Source: Ga0077560 sp046330435 (lineage in GTDB: Bacteria > Actinomycetota > Thermoleophilia > Miltoncostaeales > Miltoncostaeaceae). Taken from it: DNA of 64,000 nucleotides. The notes under the pieces are model-generated. The model worked only from the letters and a program-made list of their open reading frames with translations. It did not search any database and was not told where the DNA came from. Where the stretch lies: NCBI GenBank assembly GCA_046330435.1, contig JAXLST010000014.1, positions 62,001-126,000 on the forward strand, read 5' to 3'. Positions within the stretch are counted from its first letter, which is position 1. Every line of letters starts with the position of its first letter. Positions 53,823 to 61,616 of the stretch are shown here, one piece after another. The translations under genes were made by a program, and so were the position numbers.

Positions 53823-54482
53823 GTGGAGGCACTTGAGGCCATCCGCCGTCGCCGCGCGGTGCGCACGTACACGGACCGTCCCGTCGACGACGAGACCCTC
53901 GACCGGCTGCTGCGCCTCGCGCTCGTGGCACCCACCGGCAGCGGGGCCCAGGCATGGAGCCTCGTCGTCGTCCGCGACGAGGCGGTGCGCCGCCAGGTCG
54001 CCGACCTGATCATCGACGGGGCCGGACGGTACTTCGCGATCATGCGGCCGGCCGCGGAGGGCCACACGCCCGAGCAGCACGCCGAGTGGGCACGCGGGTA
54101 CGCGGAGCAGATCCTCGCGACGTACCGCATCGCCCCGGTGTGGATCGTCGCGGCACTGGTGCCCCGGGGGAACTACCCCGCCCAGATGGCCGAGGGCGGC
54201 CACATCGACGACCTCTACTCCCTCGCGTTCGCGATGGAGAACCTGTTCGTGGGCGCCCGCGCCGAGGGCCTCGGCACCGTGCCGACCACCGCCTTCCAGC
54301 GCTTCGAGAAGGACCGGCTGCGGGAGATCCTCGGCCTCCCGGCCGACGTGGACCCCGCGATCGCCACCCCGCTGGGCTACCCGGAGTCGTTCCCCGAGGG
54401 CCTGCCGCCGGCGATCAAGAAGAACCGGCGCACGTGGCGCACGCTGGTCCACGACGACCGGTGGGGCAACACCCGCTCCTAG
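53823..54482 (+). CDS. Nitroreductase-family flavoprotein
   Basis: The 219-residue FMN-dependent oxidoreductase has the N-terminal IRRRRAVRTYTDRPVDDETL, the SGAQAWSLVVV loop, and the C-terminal LGTVPTTAFQRFEKDRLREI region. It reduces nitro or quinone-like substrates using NAD(P)H; the physiological substrate is unknown. GTG 53823 follows AGGAGGACCCCC. It overlaps the S4 gene on the other strand by 4 bases. Confidence 0.87.
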   Translation: MEALEAIRRRRAVRTYTDRPVDDETLDRLLRLALVAPTGSGAQAWSLVVVRDEAVRRQVADLIIDGAGRYFAIMRPAAEGHTPEQHAEWARGYAEQILATYRIAPVWIVAALVPRGNYPAQMAEGGHIDDLYSLAFAMENLFVGARAEGLGTVPTTAFQRFEKDRLREILGLPADVDPAIATPLGYPESFPEGLPPAIKKNRRTWRTLVHDDRWGNTRS

Positions 54483-54877
54483 TCGTCGTCCCGCCGGTCG
54501 CGGTCCCTCAGGGCCTCGATCCGGCGGCGGTCGCGCTTGGTGGGCCGGGCTCCCAGCTCGGCCCCCAGGGGCGCCGCCATGCGGCGCTGCGCGGCCTCCC
54601 GGGCCCGCCGCTCCCGGCTCTCCTCGGACTCCTCGTAGAGCAGCTGGGCCTCGCTGGCGGGACCCCGCCGTTCGCTCACGCCGAGCACCGTGACGGTCCA
54701 CCGGGACTGGCCGATCGTGACCTCGACCGTGTCGCCGGCGCCGACCTCCTTGGACGGCTTCGCCCGGACGCCGTTCACGTCCACGCGGCCGCCGTTGATC
54801 GCCTCGGCGGCCAGGGACCGCGTCTTCACGAACCGCGCGGCCCACAGCCAGCGGTCGATGCGCACCTTCTGGGCCAT
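54479..54877 (-). CDS. S4-domain RNA-binding protein (Hsp15-like)
   Basis: The 132-residue protein opens MAQKVRIDRWLWAARFVKTR and has the S4 loop GGRVDVNGVRAKPSKEVGAG. A basic helical tail (EESRERRAREAAQRRMAAPL) suits rRNA binding. Hsp15 rescues stalled 50S–nascent chain complexes; that role here is by family similarity. Confidence 0.87.
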   Translation of the reverse strand: MAQKVRIDRWLWAARFVKTRSLAAEAINGGRVDVNGVRAKPSKEVGAGDTVEVTIGQSRWTVTVLGVSERRGPASEAQLLYEESEESRERRAREAAQRRMAAPLGAELGARPTKRDRRRIEALRDRDRRDDD

Positions 54878-54973
54878 GCGGGGATGATCCCATCGTTCGG
54901 CATCCGTGAGAACGGCGTGAAGGCCATGTTCCCGCGGACCGCCCGTGCATCAAGGGTTGCGGCGGGGGGGCCG

Positions 54974-56308
54974 ATGTTCCCTGTGGTGTCCCGCCTGCGA
55001 CCATTCCTCGCCGCCGCGGCGGCCGGCCTCGCCGTCGCCGTACCCGCCGGCGCGCAGACCAATCCGGCGCCACCGAACGGCAACGGGCCCAAGCTCAGCC
55101 CGCAGGAGCGGCCGTACGCTTGGGCGCGGCCCGTCCTGAAGCGCCTGGTCGCGGAGGGCGCGTGGCCCGCCGCGGACGCCGTGGGGCTCAACCGCGACGC
55201 CACCCGTCGCGAGCTCGCCCGCGGCCTGGCCGCGGTGCTGGGCGCACGGGGCGGGACCGCACCCGCCAACGCCGCGCTGCCCCCGGACGTGGCGCCGACG
55301 GATCCGGACGCCGCCGCGATCGCGTGGGTCGCCTCCACCGGCCTGGTGGGCCGCCGCGGCGCGCCGTTCCGCCCGGACGACCCGGCGACGGGCCGTATCG
55401 CGAACCTCGCGGTGGTGCGGGCCCTGGGCCTCACCGCCGAGCTGCGCGGCCTCGCCGGCATCCACACCGCCGACGGCCGGCGCCTGCGGATCCCTGCGGG
55501 ATTCGCGCCCGCGGTGCTCGCGCGCGAGCTGGGCCTGCGGGTCAACTACCCCGCCCAGTACGAGTCCGCGGAGCGCGGGGACGCCCAGCCCGTCACCGTG
55601 GCGGACCTCGCGGGCATGGTCGGCGCCGCCCGCGGGATGTCGTCCTGGCGCATCGGGGCGCTCGCCGCCTACCGGGACGTGACGCTGCCGGTGATGACCG
55701 ACGCACAGCGCACCGTCGCGGAGGCCGCGCTCGCGCAGGCCGGCATGCCCTACGTGTGGGGCGGCGACTGGCCCAACGCCCGCTCGCCGTGGGGCGGGCA
55801 GGCGGTGGGCGGCTACGACTGCTCCGGCCTGGTCTGGATGGCCTTCAAGGGCGCCCCGAGGTCCGCGGCCGCCCGGCTGGGGGCGGACCTGCTGGGCCGC
55901 ACCGCGGACGACATGGCCTGGGAGGCCCCCAAGCAGAAGGTGCGCCTCGCGGACCTCGGTCCCGGCGACCTGGTGTTCTTCGGGGACCGGGGGCCGAAGA
56001 CCAGGCGGGGCGCGATCGGGCACGTCGGCATCTCGCTGGGGAACGGGTGGATGATCCACTCCTCCGGCTCGCGGGCCGGCACCTCCCTGACGCGGCTCGA
56101 CCAGTACTGGACCTCGGGGCAGGCGTGGGGCAGGCGCCCCGCGGCGATCGGGGTCGCGCCGCCGCTGCCGGCGAACACCACCCCGCCGGCGCCCAACACG
56201 CCGGCGACGCCGGCCACCCCCGTCGCACCGGTCACCCCGGGCGTCCAGGCCCCGCAGCCGCTGCCCCAGTCGCCGGGCGGCGGGTCGCGGTCGATCCCGC
56301 TGCCGTAG
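54974..56308 (+). CDS. Secreted NlpC/P60 peptidoglycan hydrolase
   Basis: The 444-residue protein has a signal peptide (LAAAAAGLAVAVPAGAQ), an S-layer-homology-like region (about 40–210, WARPVLKRLVAEGAWPAADA) and an NlpC/P60 domain (about 250–390). The catalytic Cys is in GGYDCSGLVW, the His in IGHVGISLGNGWMIHSS, with LGPGDLVFFGD between. The C-terminus is Pro-rich. It should cut peptide stems outside the membrane. ATG 54974 is preferred; an in-frame ATG at 54926 with the same ATGTTCCC context is possible. Confidence 0.87.
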   Translation: MFPVVSRLRPFLAAAAAGLAVAVPAGAQTNPAPPNGNGPKLSPQERPYAWARPVLKRLVAEGAWPAADAVGLNRDATRRELARGLAAVLGARGGTAPANAALPPDVAPTDPDAAAIAWVASTGLVGRRGAPFRPDDPATGRIANLAVVRALGLTAELRGLAGIHTADGRRLRIPAGFAPAVLARELGLRVNYPAQYESAERGDAQPVTVADLAGMVGAARGMSSWRIGALAAYRDVTLPVMTDAQRTVAEAALAQAGMPYVWGGDWPNARSPWGGQAVGGYDCSGLVWMAFKGAPRSAAARLGADLLGRTADDMAWEAPKQKVRLADLGPGDLVFFGDRGPKTRRGAIGHVGISLGNGWMIHSSGSRAGTSLTRLDQYWTSGQAWGRRPAAIGVAPPLPANTTPPAPNTPATPATPVAPVTPGVQAPQPLPQSPGGGSRSIPLP

Positions 56309-56311
56309 CGG

Positions 56312-57019
56312 TCAGGCCGCGGGCAGCGGCACCGTGACGATGGGCGAGCTGGTGGGCGCCGAGGTGTTGCCGAGCGCCTCGGGCGTCACGGCGAGCGCCT
56401 GCACCCCGTCGATCCCCTCGGTGACCGCCGTGAGCCGCCCGTCCGCCCCGGGCGCCATGAACCCGGCGGACTCCGGGTCCCGCCCGTCCCGGATGAGCCA
56501 CACCTCGTAGCCGCGCCCGGCCGGCAGCGCCGGCAGGCCGGCGACGCGCAACACCGCCTGGTCCCCGCGCACCTCGGCGCTGCACGAGACGCCCGTCGCG
56601 GTGCACACGCCCGGCACGGTCCGCACCGGCGACCCGCCGCCGCCGAACACCCCGCCCCACACCGCCAGGCCGATCACCACCGCGGCCAGCCCCGCCGCGA
56701 CCGCGGGCCACATGCCGGCCCGGGCGGGCAGCAGCGCCGCGAGGCGCTCGCGCAGCCCCGGCGGGCGGGCTGGGGGCGGCGCCATCGCCGCGGCCTCACG
56801 GCGCACGACGTCCATCACCGATGCCTTCACCGACGCGGGCGGCTCGAGCTGCGGCACGTCGACCGCGAGACCCGACACCGCGGCGCGTAGGTCCTGCAGC
56901 TCCGCCCGGCACTCGCGGCAGCCCGCGACGTGCACGGTCACCAGGTCCGCCTCGTCCTCCGTCGCGGCGCCCAGCGCCACCGAGGCCAGCAGCTCCCGGA
57001 TCTCGTCGTGGCCGGTCAT
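56312..57019 (-). CDS. Anti-sigma factor with zinc-binding domain (RskA-like)
   Basis: The 235-residue protein has an N-terminal zinc anti-sigma domain (HVAGCRECRAEL, giving HxxxCxxC), a linker and one helix (GMWPAVAAGLAAVVIGLAVW). An extracytoplasmic anti-sigma-K-type domain follows (YEVWLIRDGRDPESAGFMAP). It should hold the neighbouring ECF sigma factor at the membrane. ATG 57019 overlaps the sigma stop (ATGA). Confidence 0.9.
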   Translation of the reverse strand: MTGHDEIRELLASVALGAATEDEADLVTVHVAGCRECRAELQDLRAAVSGLAVDVPQLEPPASVKASVMDVVRREAAAMAPPPARPPGLRERLAALLPARAGMWPAVAAGLAAVVIGLAVWGGVFGGGGSPVRTVPGVCTATGVSCSAEVRGDQAVLRVAGLPALPAGRGYEVWLIRDGRDPESAGFMAPGADGRLTAVTEGIDGVQALAVTPEALGNTSAPTSSPIVTVPLPAA

Positions 57020-57606
57020 GACAGCGCCTCCCGCGCGCCCATGCTCATGCGCAGCCGCTCCAGCCCCAGCCGCAGGCGGCTCTTGACGGTGCCGAGGGGC
57101 AGTCCCAGCATCTCCGCGATCTCGTGGTGGGTGAACCCGCCGAAGTACGCGAGGCGCACCACCCGGCCCTGGTCGTCGGGGAGGTCGTCCAGGCCGCGGT
57201 GCAGCGACGGCGCCAGGGCCCCGTCGATCGCGCGGTCCTCCGTGCGCTCCTGCTGCCCGCCGCCGACGTGCGCCTCCTGCTGGAGGGCGAGCTCCCTTCG
57301 GGCGGCCGCCGCCGAGCTGCGCAGGCGGTCGATGCCCCGGTGGTGGACGATGCTGAGCACCCAGGTGCGGACGCTGCCGAGCGCCGGGCTGAACCGGTCC
57401 GCCCCGCGCCACACCGACAGGAAGGCGTCCTGCACCAGGTCCTCCGCGGCAGCGCGGTCCCCCAGCAGCCGGAAGGCCAGGGAGAACGCGACGCGGGCGT
57501 GCCGGTCGTACACCACCTCGAACGCCCCGGCGTCGCCCGTGGCGACACGCGCGACGAGGTCCTCGTCGGCGAGGCGGTCCAGCCCGGTGTCACGGCGAGT
57601 GCCCAT
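57016..57606 (-). CDS. ECF sigma factor (SigK/SigL-like)
   Basis: The 196-residue protein has region 2 (AAAEDLVQDAFLSVWRGADR, VRTWVLSIVHHRGIDRLR) and region 4 (FTHHEIAEMLGLPLGTVKSR). It is paired with the RskA-like anti-sigma factor and sits next to the secreted peptidase gene, suggesting an envelope-stress role. Start ATG 57606 (MGTRRD). Confidence 0.92.
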   Translation of the reverse strand: MGTRRDTGLDRLADEDLVARVATGDAGAFEVVYDRHARVAFSLAFRLLGDRAAAEDLVQDAFLSVWRGADRFSPALGSVRTWVLSIVHHRGIDRLRSSAAAARRELALQQEAHVGGGQQERTEDRAIDGALAPSLHRGLDDLPDDQGRVVRLAYFGGFTHHEIAEMLGLPLGTVKSRLRLGLERLRMSMGAREALS

Positions 57607-57627
57607 GCATCCGCCATCTACGCACAC

Positions 57628-57657
57628 GGCCCCGCTCCGGATCACCGGATCGGGGCC
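57628..57657 (-). terminator. Hairpin terminator after the degenerate recombinase gene
   Basis: GGCCCCG (57628–57634) pairs with CGGGGCC (57651–57657), with an inner TCCGG/CCGGA pairing and one C·T mismatch, 15 bases after the minus-strand stop. It separates that gene from the sigma factor gene. Confidence 0.6.
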
Positions 57658-57672
57658 GGAATGCGAGACCCG

Positions 57673-58278
57673 CTAGAGGCGCCAGACCCGCTTGCGGACC
57701 TCGGCGATGACCTCCGCCTCCGAGAACTGCCGGAGGTACCTGCGCGCGCTGCCGCTGACGGCGACGCCGAGATGCGTCTCGATGAGGGCGGTGGGGAACC
57801 CCTCCGCGCTCATCTCCGCGGCGCATGCGTAGCGCAGGCCGAGGGGGTGGACGCGCTTCTCGATGCCGGCCTTGCGGGCCAGCCGCGGCAGCAGCTCGCG
57901 GACGTACGCGGCCTTGAGGCCCTCGCCCGCCAGCGTGCAGAACAGCGGCGCGGATGGCTCGATGCCCATCCGCTCGCGGCGCTGCAGCCACCGCTTGATG
58001 ATTTCGATGGACCCGTCGTCGATGCCGGAGGTGCGGCGCGTGCCGCCCTTCCGCGCGGGGACCAGCACGGTGCCCGCCTCCAGGTCCAGATCCTCCATCG
58101 CGAGGCCGAGGGCCTCTCCGGGTCGCAGGCCGACCCGGTACATCATCGTGATGAGGGCGCGGTTGCGGACACCCGTGGGTGCCCGGTTCGAGGCGCTCTT
58201 GATGAGCGCACGCGCCTCATCCGGACTCAGCAGTTCTTCCGGCGCAGCTTGTTCGGCGTCTTGCACGTCTACCTGCAC
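57673..58278 (-). CDS. Short tyrosine recombinase-fold protein lacking catalytic histidines
   Basis: The 201-residue protein is only the catalytic domain of a phage-integrase-type recombinase. The first Arg (GLRPGEALGLAMEDLD), the Lys region (ARKGGTRR) and the Tyr (RRYLRQ) are present. The HxxR motif reads LGLR in VHPLGLRYACA, and the later GH reads GV in THLGVAVSG, so both histidines are lost. No N-terminal core-binding domain exists. It may be a non-cutting DNA-binding protein or a decaying gene. It starts at GTG 58278. Confidence 0.75.
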   Translation of the reverse strand: MQVDVQDAEQAAPEELLSPDEARALIKSASNRAPTGVRNRALITMMYRVGLRPGEALGLAMEDLDLEAGTVLVPARKGGTRRTSGIDDGSIEIIKRWLQRRERMGIEPSAPLFCTLAGEGLKAAYVRELLPRLARKAGIEKRVHPLGLRYACAAEMSAEGFPTALIETHLGVAVSGSARRYLRQFSEAEVIAEVRKRVWRL

Positions 58279-58327
58279 CGAAGTTCTCTCATGGTGAGTG
58301 ATCCCCGGCCTCCCCGTATTTGGTGGG

Positions 58328-58347
58328 CGCTCGCGTCATTGCGAGCG
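58328..58347. promoter_or_regulatory. Inverted repeat upstream of the degenerate recombinase
   Basis: CGCTCGC (58328–58334) and GCGAGCG (58341–58347) flank GTCATT in a stretch visibly less GC-rich than the surroundings, about 50–70 bases before the recombinase start. Possible operator or binding site; nothing further is known. Confidence 0.4.
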
Positions 58348-58419
58348 TCTGCCCATGCTTTTGTGTGCCGGACCGTCATCCCAGGATGCTAGTCCATCCA
58401 GCGGCGCGCTGTCAGCACA

Positions 58420-59637
58420 GTGACGCTTCTCTTAGAGGAGGTGGCCATTCCGCCGGGGACCGGTAAGAATCTCCGAGATTCGGCCGGGGGGCGACGGAAT
58501 TTGGGACAGGATGCGGGCGGCGGGGCGGGCGGCCCCGTGATGCTCACCGGGGCGCAGCTGGTGACGGCGCGCCATCTGGTGCTCACTTGCCTCTTGGAAC
58601 CGGCGGGCGACGCCCTGTCCGGGGACGACGACCACGCCTCGGAGGCGGCCGGCGCCTACCGGGACGCCGCCGACCTGCTGGCGCGCATCGGGTGGCCCGA
58701 CGACCCGCGCACGAACGTCACCGTCGTCCCCGGCGACGCCGAGCTCATCCGGTTCGCCGCGCTGGCCGGGCTGGCCGCGGTGGGCGGGGCCATCGACGAG
58801 GCCGCCAGCGCCGTCACGACGGGTCCGGGCGAGTGGGACGCCGACGGCGCCATCGACGAGTTCGAGGACATCGTCCGCCTGCTGGACGTCATCGGCTGGC
58901 CTCCCGGCTCGGGCCGCCGGGCCGCCGACCCGCCCCCCAGCGCACCTCCGGAGGACGCCCACCTCATCGCGTTCGCCGAGCGGCTTCCGACGCCGCTGTA
59001 CCTGTGGCGCCACGGGCGCATCACGCACCGCAACCCGGCCGCACTGGGGCTGCTGCGCGAGCGGGGGTTCGGGCAGGACGGCGACCGCCCGGTGATGGAG
59101 CTCATCCACCCGGACGACCGGACGGTCCTGGCCGCGCACATCGCCGCGGCCGAGGCGGAGCAGCGCCCCTTCCGCGACGACATCCGCTTCGGCGTCGACG
59201 GGGGCCCGTACCGGCGGTTCACCCTCAGCGGGGCGCCGCGGTTCGCGGCGGACGGCACCTTCCTGGGGTTCGTCGTCCTCGCCGTCGACACCACGTGGGA
59301 CCGCAGCGGTCTCCTGCACTGGGACACCGCGCGGGACGGCTCGCTCACGGGGGCCACGGCCGGGTTCCTGCGGCACCTGGGGCTGGAGCTCGCCTCGGCC
59401 CTCGGCGACGGATGGCTCGCGGCCGTCCACCCCGACGACCGCGAGCGGCTGCGGGAGGTGCTCGCCGCCGCCCACGCCGGCGCGGAGCCCGTGCGGACGG
59501 GCGCCCGGACCCCCGACGGGAACGGCGGGTGGCGGATGGTGCGGCTCCATGCGGAACCGCGCCTGGAGGCCTCCGGGTTCGCCGGGCTCACGGGCGTGCT
59601 CGTCCCCGACGACCCGGGCGACGGCGACCTGCGATAG
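58420..59637 (+). CDS. PAS-domain sensory protein
   Basis: The product has an N-terminal helical domain (about 50–165, unknown) and PAS domains at about 185–290 (LPTPLYLWRHGRITHRNPAA, LIHPDDRTVL) and 300–400 (VHPDDRERLREVL). No output kinase, cyclase or helix-turn-helix is present, so it may act by protein contact. The start is unclear. GTG 58420 opens the frame, but a perfect AGGAGGTG (58436–58443) sits five bases before an in-frame ATT (58447). An ATG at 58540 is the first conventional one. Confidence 0.72.
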   Translation: MTLLLEEVAIPPGTGKNLRDSAGGRRNLGQDAGGGAGGPVMLTGAQLVTARHLVLTCLLEPAGDALSGDDDHASEAAGAYRDAADLLARIGWPDDPRTNVTVVPGDAELIRFAALAGLAAVGGAIDEAASAVTTGPGEWDADGAIDEFEDIVRLLDVIGWPPGSGRRAADPPPSAPPEDAHLIAFAERLPTPLYLWRHGRITHRNPAALGLLRERGFGQDGDRPVMELIHPDDRTVLAAHIAAAEAEQRPFRDDIRFGVDGGPYRRFTLSGAPRFAADGTFLGFVVLAVDTTWDRSGLLHWDTARDGSLTGATAGFLRHLGLELASALGDGWLAAVHPDDRERLREVLAAAHAGAEPVRTGARTPDGNGGWRMVRLHAEPRLEASGFAGLTGVLVPDDPGDGDLR

Positions 59638-59640
59638 GCT
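59635..59640 (+). promoter_or_regulatory. TAGGCT −10 box of the B12 uptake operon
   Basis: TAGGCT overlaps the TAG stop of the PAS gene and would start transcription near 59647, just ahead of the riboswitch aptamer. Confidence 0.45.
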
Positions 59641-59646
59641 CGCCCG

Positions 59647-59815
59647 GCTTCGGGTGGGGGTCGCCCACGGGCGCCCGAGGGAAGCCGGTGTGAATCCGGC
59701 GCGGTCCCGCCACTGTGACCGGGAGCGACGTCGCTGGACCCTCGAGGTCGGCCACTGGGCCCGCAGGCCCGGGAAGGCGCGGCGAAGCTGTGAACGGCAA
59801 GCCAGGAGACCTGCC
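59647..59815 (+). ncRNA. Cobalamin (B12) riboswitch
   Basis: The leader carries the conserved aptamer blocks in order: GGAAGCCGGTGTGAATCCGG, GCGGTCCCGCCACTGTGACC, and the 3' AAGCCAGGAGACCTGCC. After the aptamer, CCTC (59828–59842 region) can pair with GAGG just before the lipoprotein start, a possible ribosome-binding-site sequestration switch. Bound cobalamin should repress the downstream transporter. Confidence 0.93.
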
Positions 59816-59853
59816 TCCGCCCGAGCACCGATCGAACCTCCGAGGACGAGGGA

Positions 59854-60762
59854 ATGGTGCAACCGGCAGGCCCTGTGCGGGCGCTCTGGGCATGCGCGCT
59901 GTGCGCGCTGCTGATGGCGCTCGCCGTCGTCGCGGGCGGCTGCGAGCGGCGGTCCGACACCACCCCGCCGCCGGCGGACGCCGCGGCGGCGCACGTGGTG
60001 GTGACCGCCGGCTTCGGTGCCGAGGCCCTGCTGGACGGCCGCGTGGCGCCCGGCGGCACCGTCCTCGACGGCCTGCGCGCGCTCACGCCGGTGAAGACCG
60101 CGTACGGCGGCGGCTTCGTGACCGACATCCTGGGCCGCGGGACCGACCCCGGCGCGCAGCTGGCATGGCTGTTCTGGGTGGACGGCGTCCTCGCCGACCG
60201 CGGCGCGGATCAGATCCGGCTGGCGGACGGGCAGGAGGCGTGGTGGGACCACCACCACTGGGGCGGGCCCGAGCCGGCGGCGGTGGTGGGCAGCTGGCCG
60301 CTGCCGTTCACCCGTGCCCCGGAGGTGGGCGCCCCCGGCCCGCTCGCCGCGGCGCTGGCCGCCGCCGGCGCCACCGTCAGGGCGGGGGGCGGCGCGTGGT
60401 GGGTGATCGTCGGCACCGACGCCGACCTGCGCCGCACCGACCCGGCGTGGGCCTGGGCCGCGGGCGACCCGGAGGGCGAGGGCCTCACCGCGACCGTCCG
60501 CGACGGGCGCGTGCTCGTGCTCGACCCGTCGGGCGAGTCGCTGCGGGAGGTGCCGGGCGCGGCGGCCGTCGCGGTCGCGTTCCCCTCCGGCACGGACCCC
60601 GCCAAGGGCCTGGTGATGGCCGTCGCGGGCACGCGGCCGGGCGCGGCGGAGGCGGCCGCGGCGACCATCGCCGCCCGCCCCGAGGTGCTGCGGGGACGCC
60701 TCGCCGTGGCCTTCGACGCCGACGGCGCGCCCGTCCGCGCCGCCGGGAGGAGCGGGCCGTGA
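59854..60762 (+). CDS. DUF4430 (transcobalamin C-domain-like) lipoprotein
   Basis: The 302-residue protein has a lipoprotein signal ending VVAGGC and a DUF4430-type domain (about 45–130): VLDGLRALTPVKTAYGGGFV, WLFWVDGVLADRGADQIRL, DHHHWGG. This fold is shared with the B12-binding C-domain of intrinsic factor and transcobalamin. With the riboswitch upstream it is probably a surface cobalamin-binding protein feeding the ECF transporter. The C-terminal half is of unknown fold. Confidence 0.82.
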   Translation: MVQPAGPVRALWACALCALLMALAVVAGGCERRSDTTPPPADAAAAHVVVTAGFGAEALLDGRVAPGGTVLDGLRALTPVKTAYGGGFVTDILGRGTDPGAQLAWLFWVDGVLADRGADQIRLADGQEAWWDHHHWGGPEPAAVVGSWPLPFTRAPEVGAPGPLAAALAAAGATVRAGGGAWWVIVGTDADLRRTDPAWAWAAGDPEGEGLTATVRDGRVLVLDPSGESLREVPGAAAVAVAFPSGTDPAKGLVMAVAGTRPGAAEAAAATIAARPEVLRGRLAVAFDADGAPVRAAGRSGP

Positions 60763-61616
60763 CCGGCCGCCGCGCCCCGGGACCGCTCATCGCCCTCACC
60801 GGCGCCGCCGCGGTGCTGGCGTTCGCCGTGGACCACCCCCTGGTCATCGCCGCGCTCCTCTGCGGCGGGATGCTGCTGTACCTGTCGGCGCCGCCCGGCG
60901 CGGTGAGCCGCATGATGCTGTGGGTGGCGGCGGTGTCGGCCGCCGGCATCGTCGTGCTCACCCCGCTGGTGGCCGCCCAGGGCGACCTGGTGCTGCTGCG
61001 CGGCCCCGACATCCCGGTCCTCGACACCGAGGTGACCTGGGAGGAGCTGGTCGCCGGCCTCGCCTCCGGGGCGCGGCTCGCCGCGGTGGTGCTCCTGGTG
61101 GCCGCGCTGCTCGCGCACGTCGACGCCGACCGCCTGCAGGGGCTCGCCTCCCGCCTGGCGCCCCGGTCCGCGCTGGTGGTCGCGCTCGCCGCCCGCCTGC
61201 TGCCCGCGCTGGAGCGCGACGGGCGCGCCATCGGCGAGATCGCCCGGCTGCGCGGGGTCGCCCTTCGCGACGGGACCCGCCGCGAGCGCGCGTCCCACGC
61301 CGCACGGCTCATGGTGCCCCTGGTGGGGTCGAGCCTGGAGCGGAGCCTGGACGTGGCCGCGGCGAGGGCGGCCCGCGGCTACGGGTCCGGGCCCGCCACC
61401 CGGCTGCCCGCGCCGCCGCGGTCCCGGGCGGAGCGCATCGCGTGGGGGTGCGCGGCGGCGGTCGCCGCCGTGGCGGCCTGGCTCCTGCTGACCGGCGGCG
61501 CGGACTTCGCGGCGTACCCGGTGCTGGGCGACGCGTTCCGGGGCGCGGCGGTCGCCGGGTCGGCGGCGGTGCTCGCGGCGCTCGGCGCGGCGGCGGGGGC
61601 GCTGCGATGGGCGTGA
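60759..61616 (+). CDS. ECF transporter T component
   Basis: The 285-residue membrane protein has N-terminal helices (LIALTGAAAVLAFAVDHPLV), a cytoplasmic helical arm and the coupling-helix motif AARAARGYGSG that docks on the ATPases. Further helices follow at the C-terminus. GTG 60759 overlaps the lipoprotein stop (GTGA). It joins the S component and the ATPases of the B12 transporter. Confidence 0.87.
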   Translation: MTGRRAPGPLIALTGAAAVLAFAVDHPLVIAALLCGGMLLYLSAPPGAVSRMMLWVAAVSAAGIVVLTPLVAAQGDLVLLRGPDIPVLDTEVTWEELVAGLASGARLAAVVLLVAALLAHVDADRLQGLASRLAPRSALVVALAARLLPALERDGRAIGEIARLRGVALRDGTRRERASHAARLMVPLVGSSLERSLDVAAARAARGYGSGPATRLPAPPRSRAERIAWGCAAAVAAVAAWLLLTGGADFAAYPVLGDAFRGAAVAGSAAVLAALGAAAGALRWA

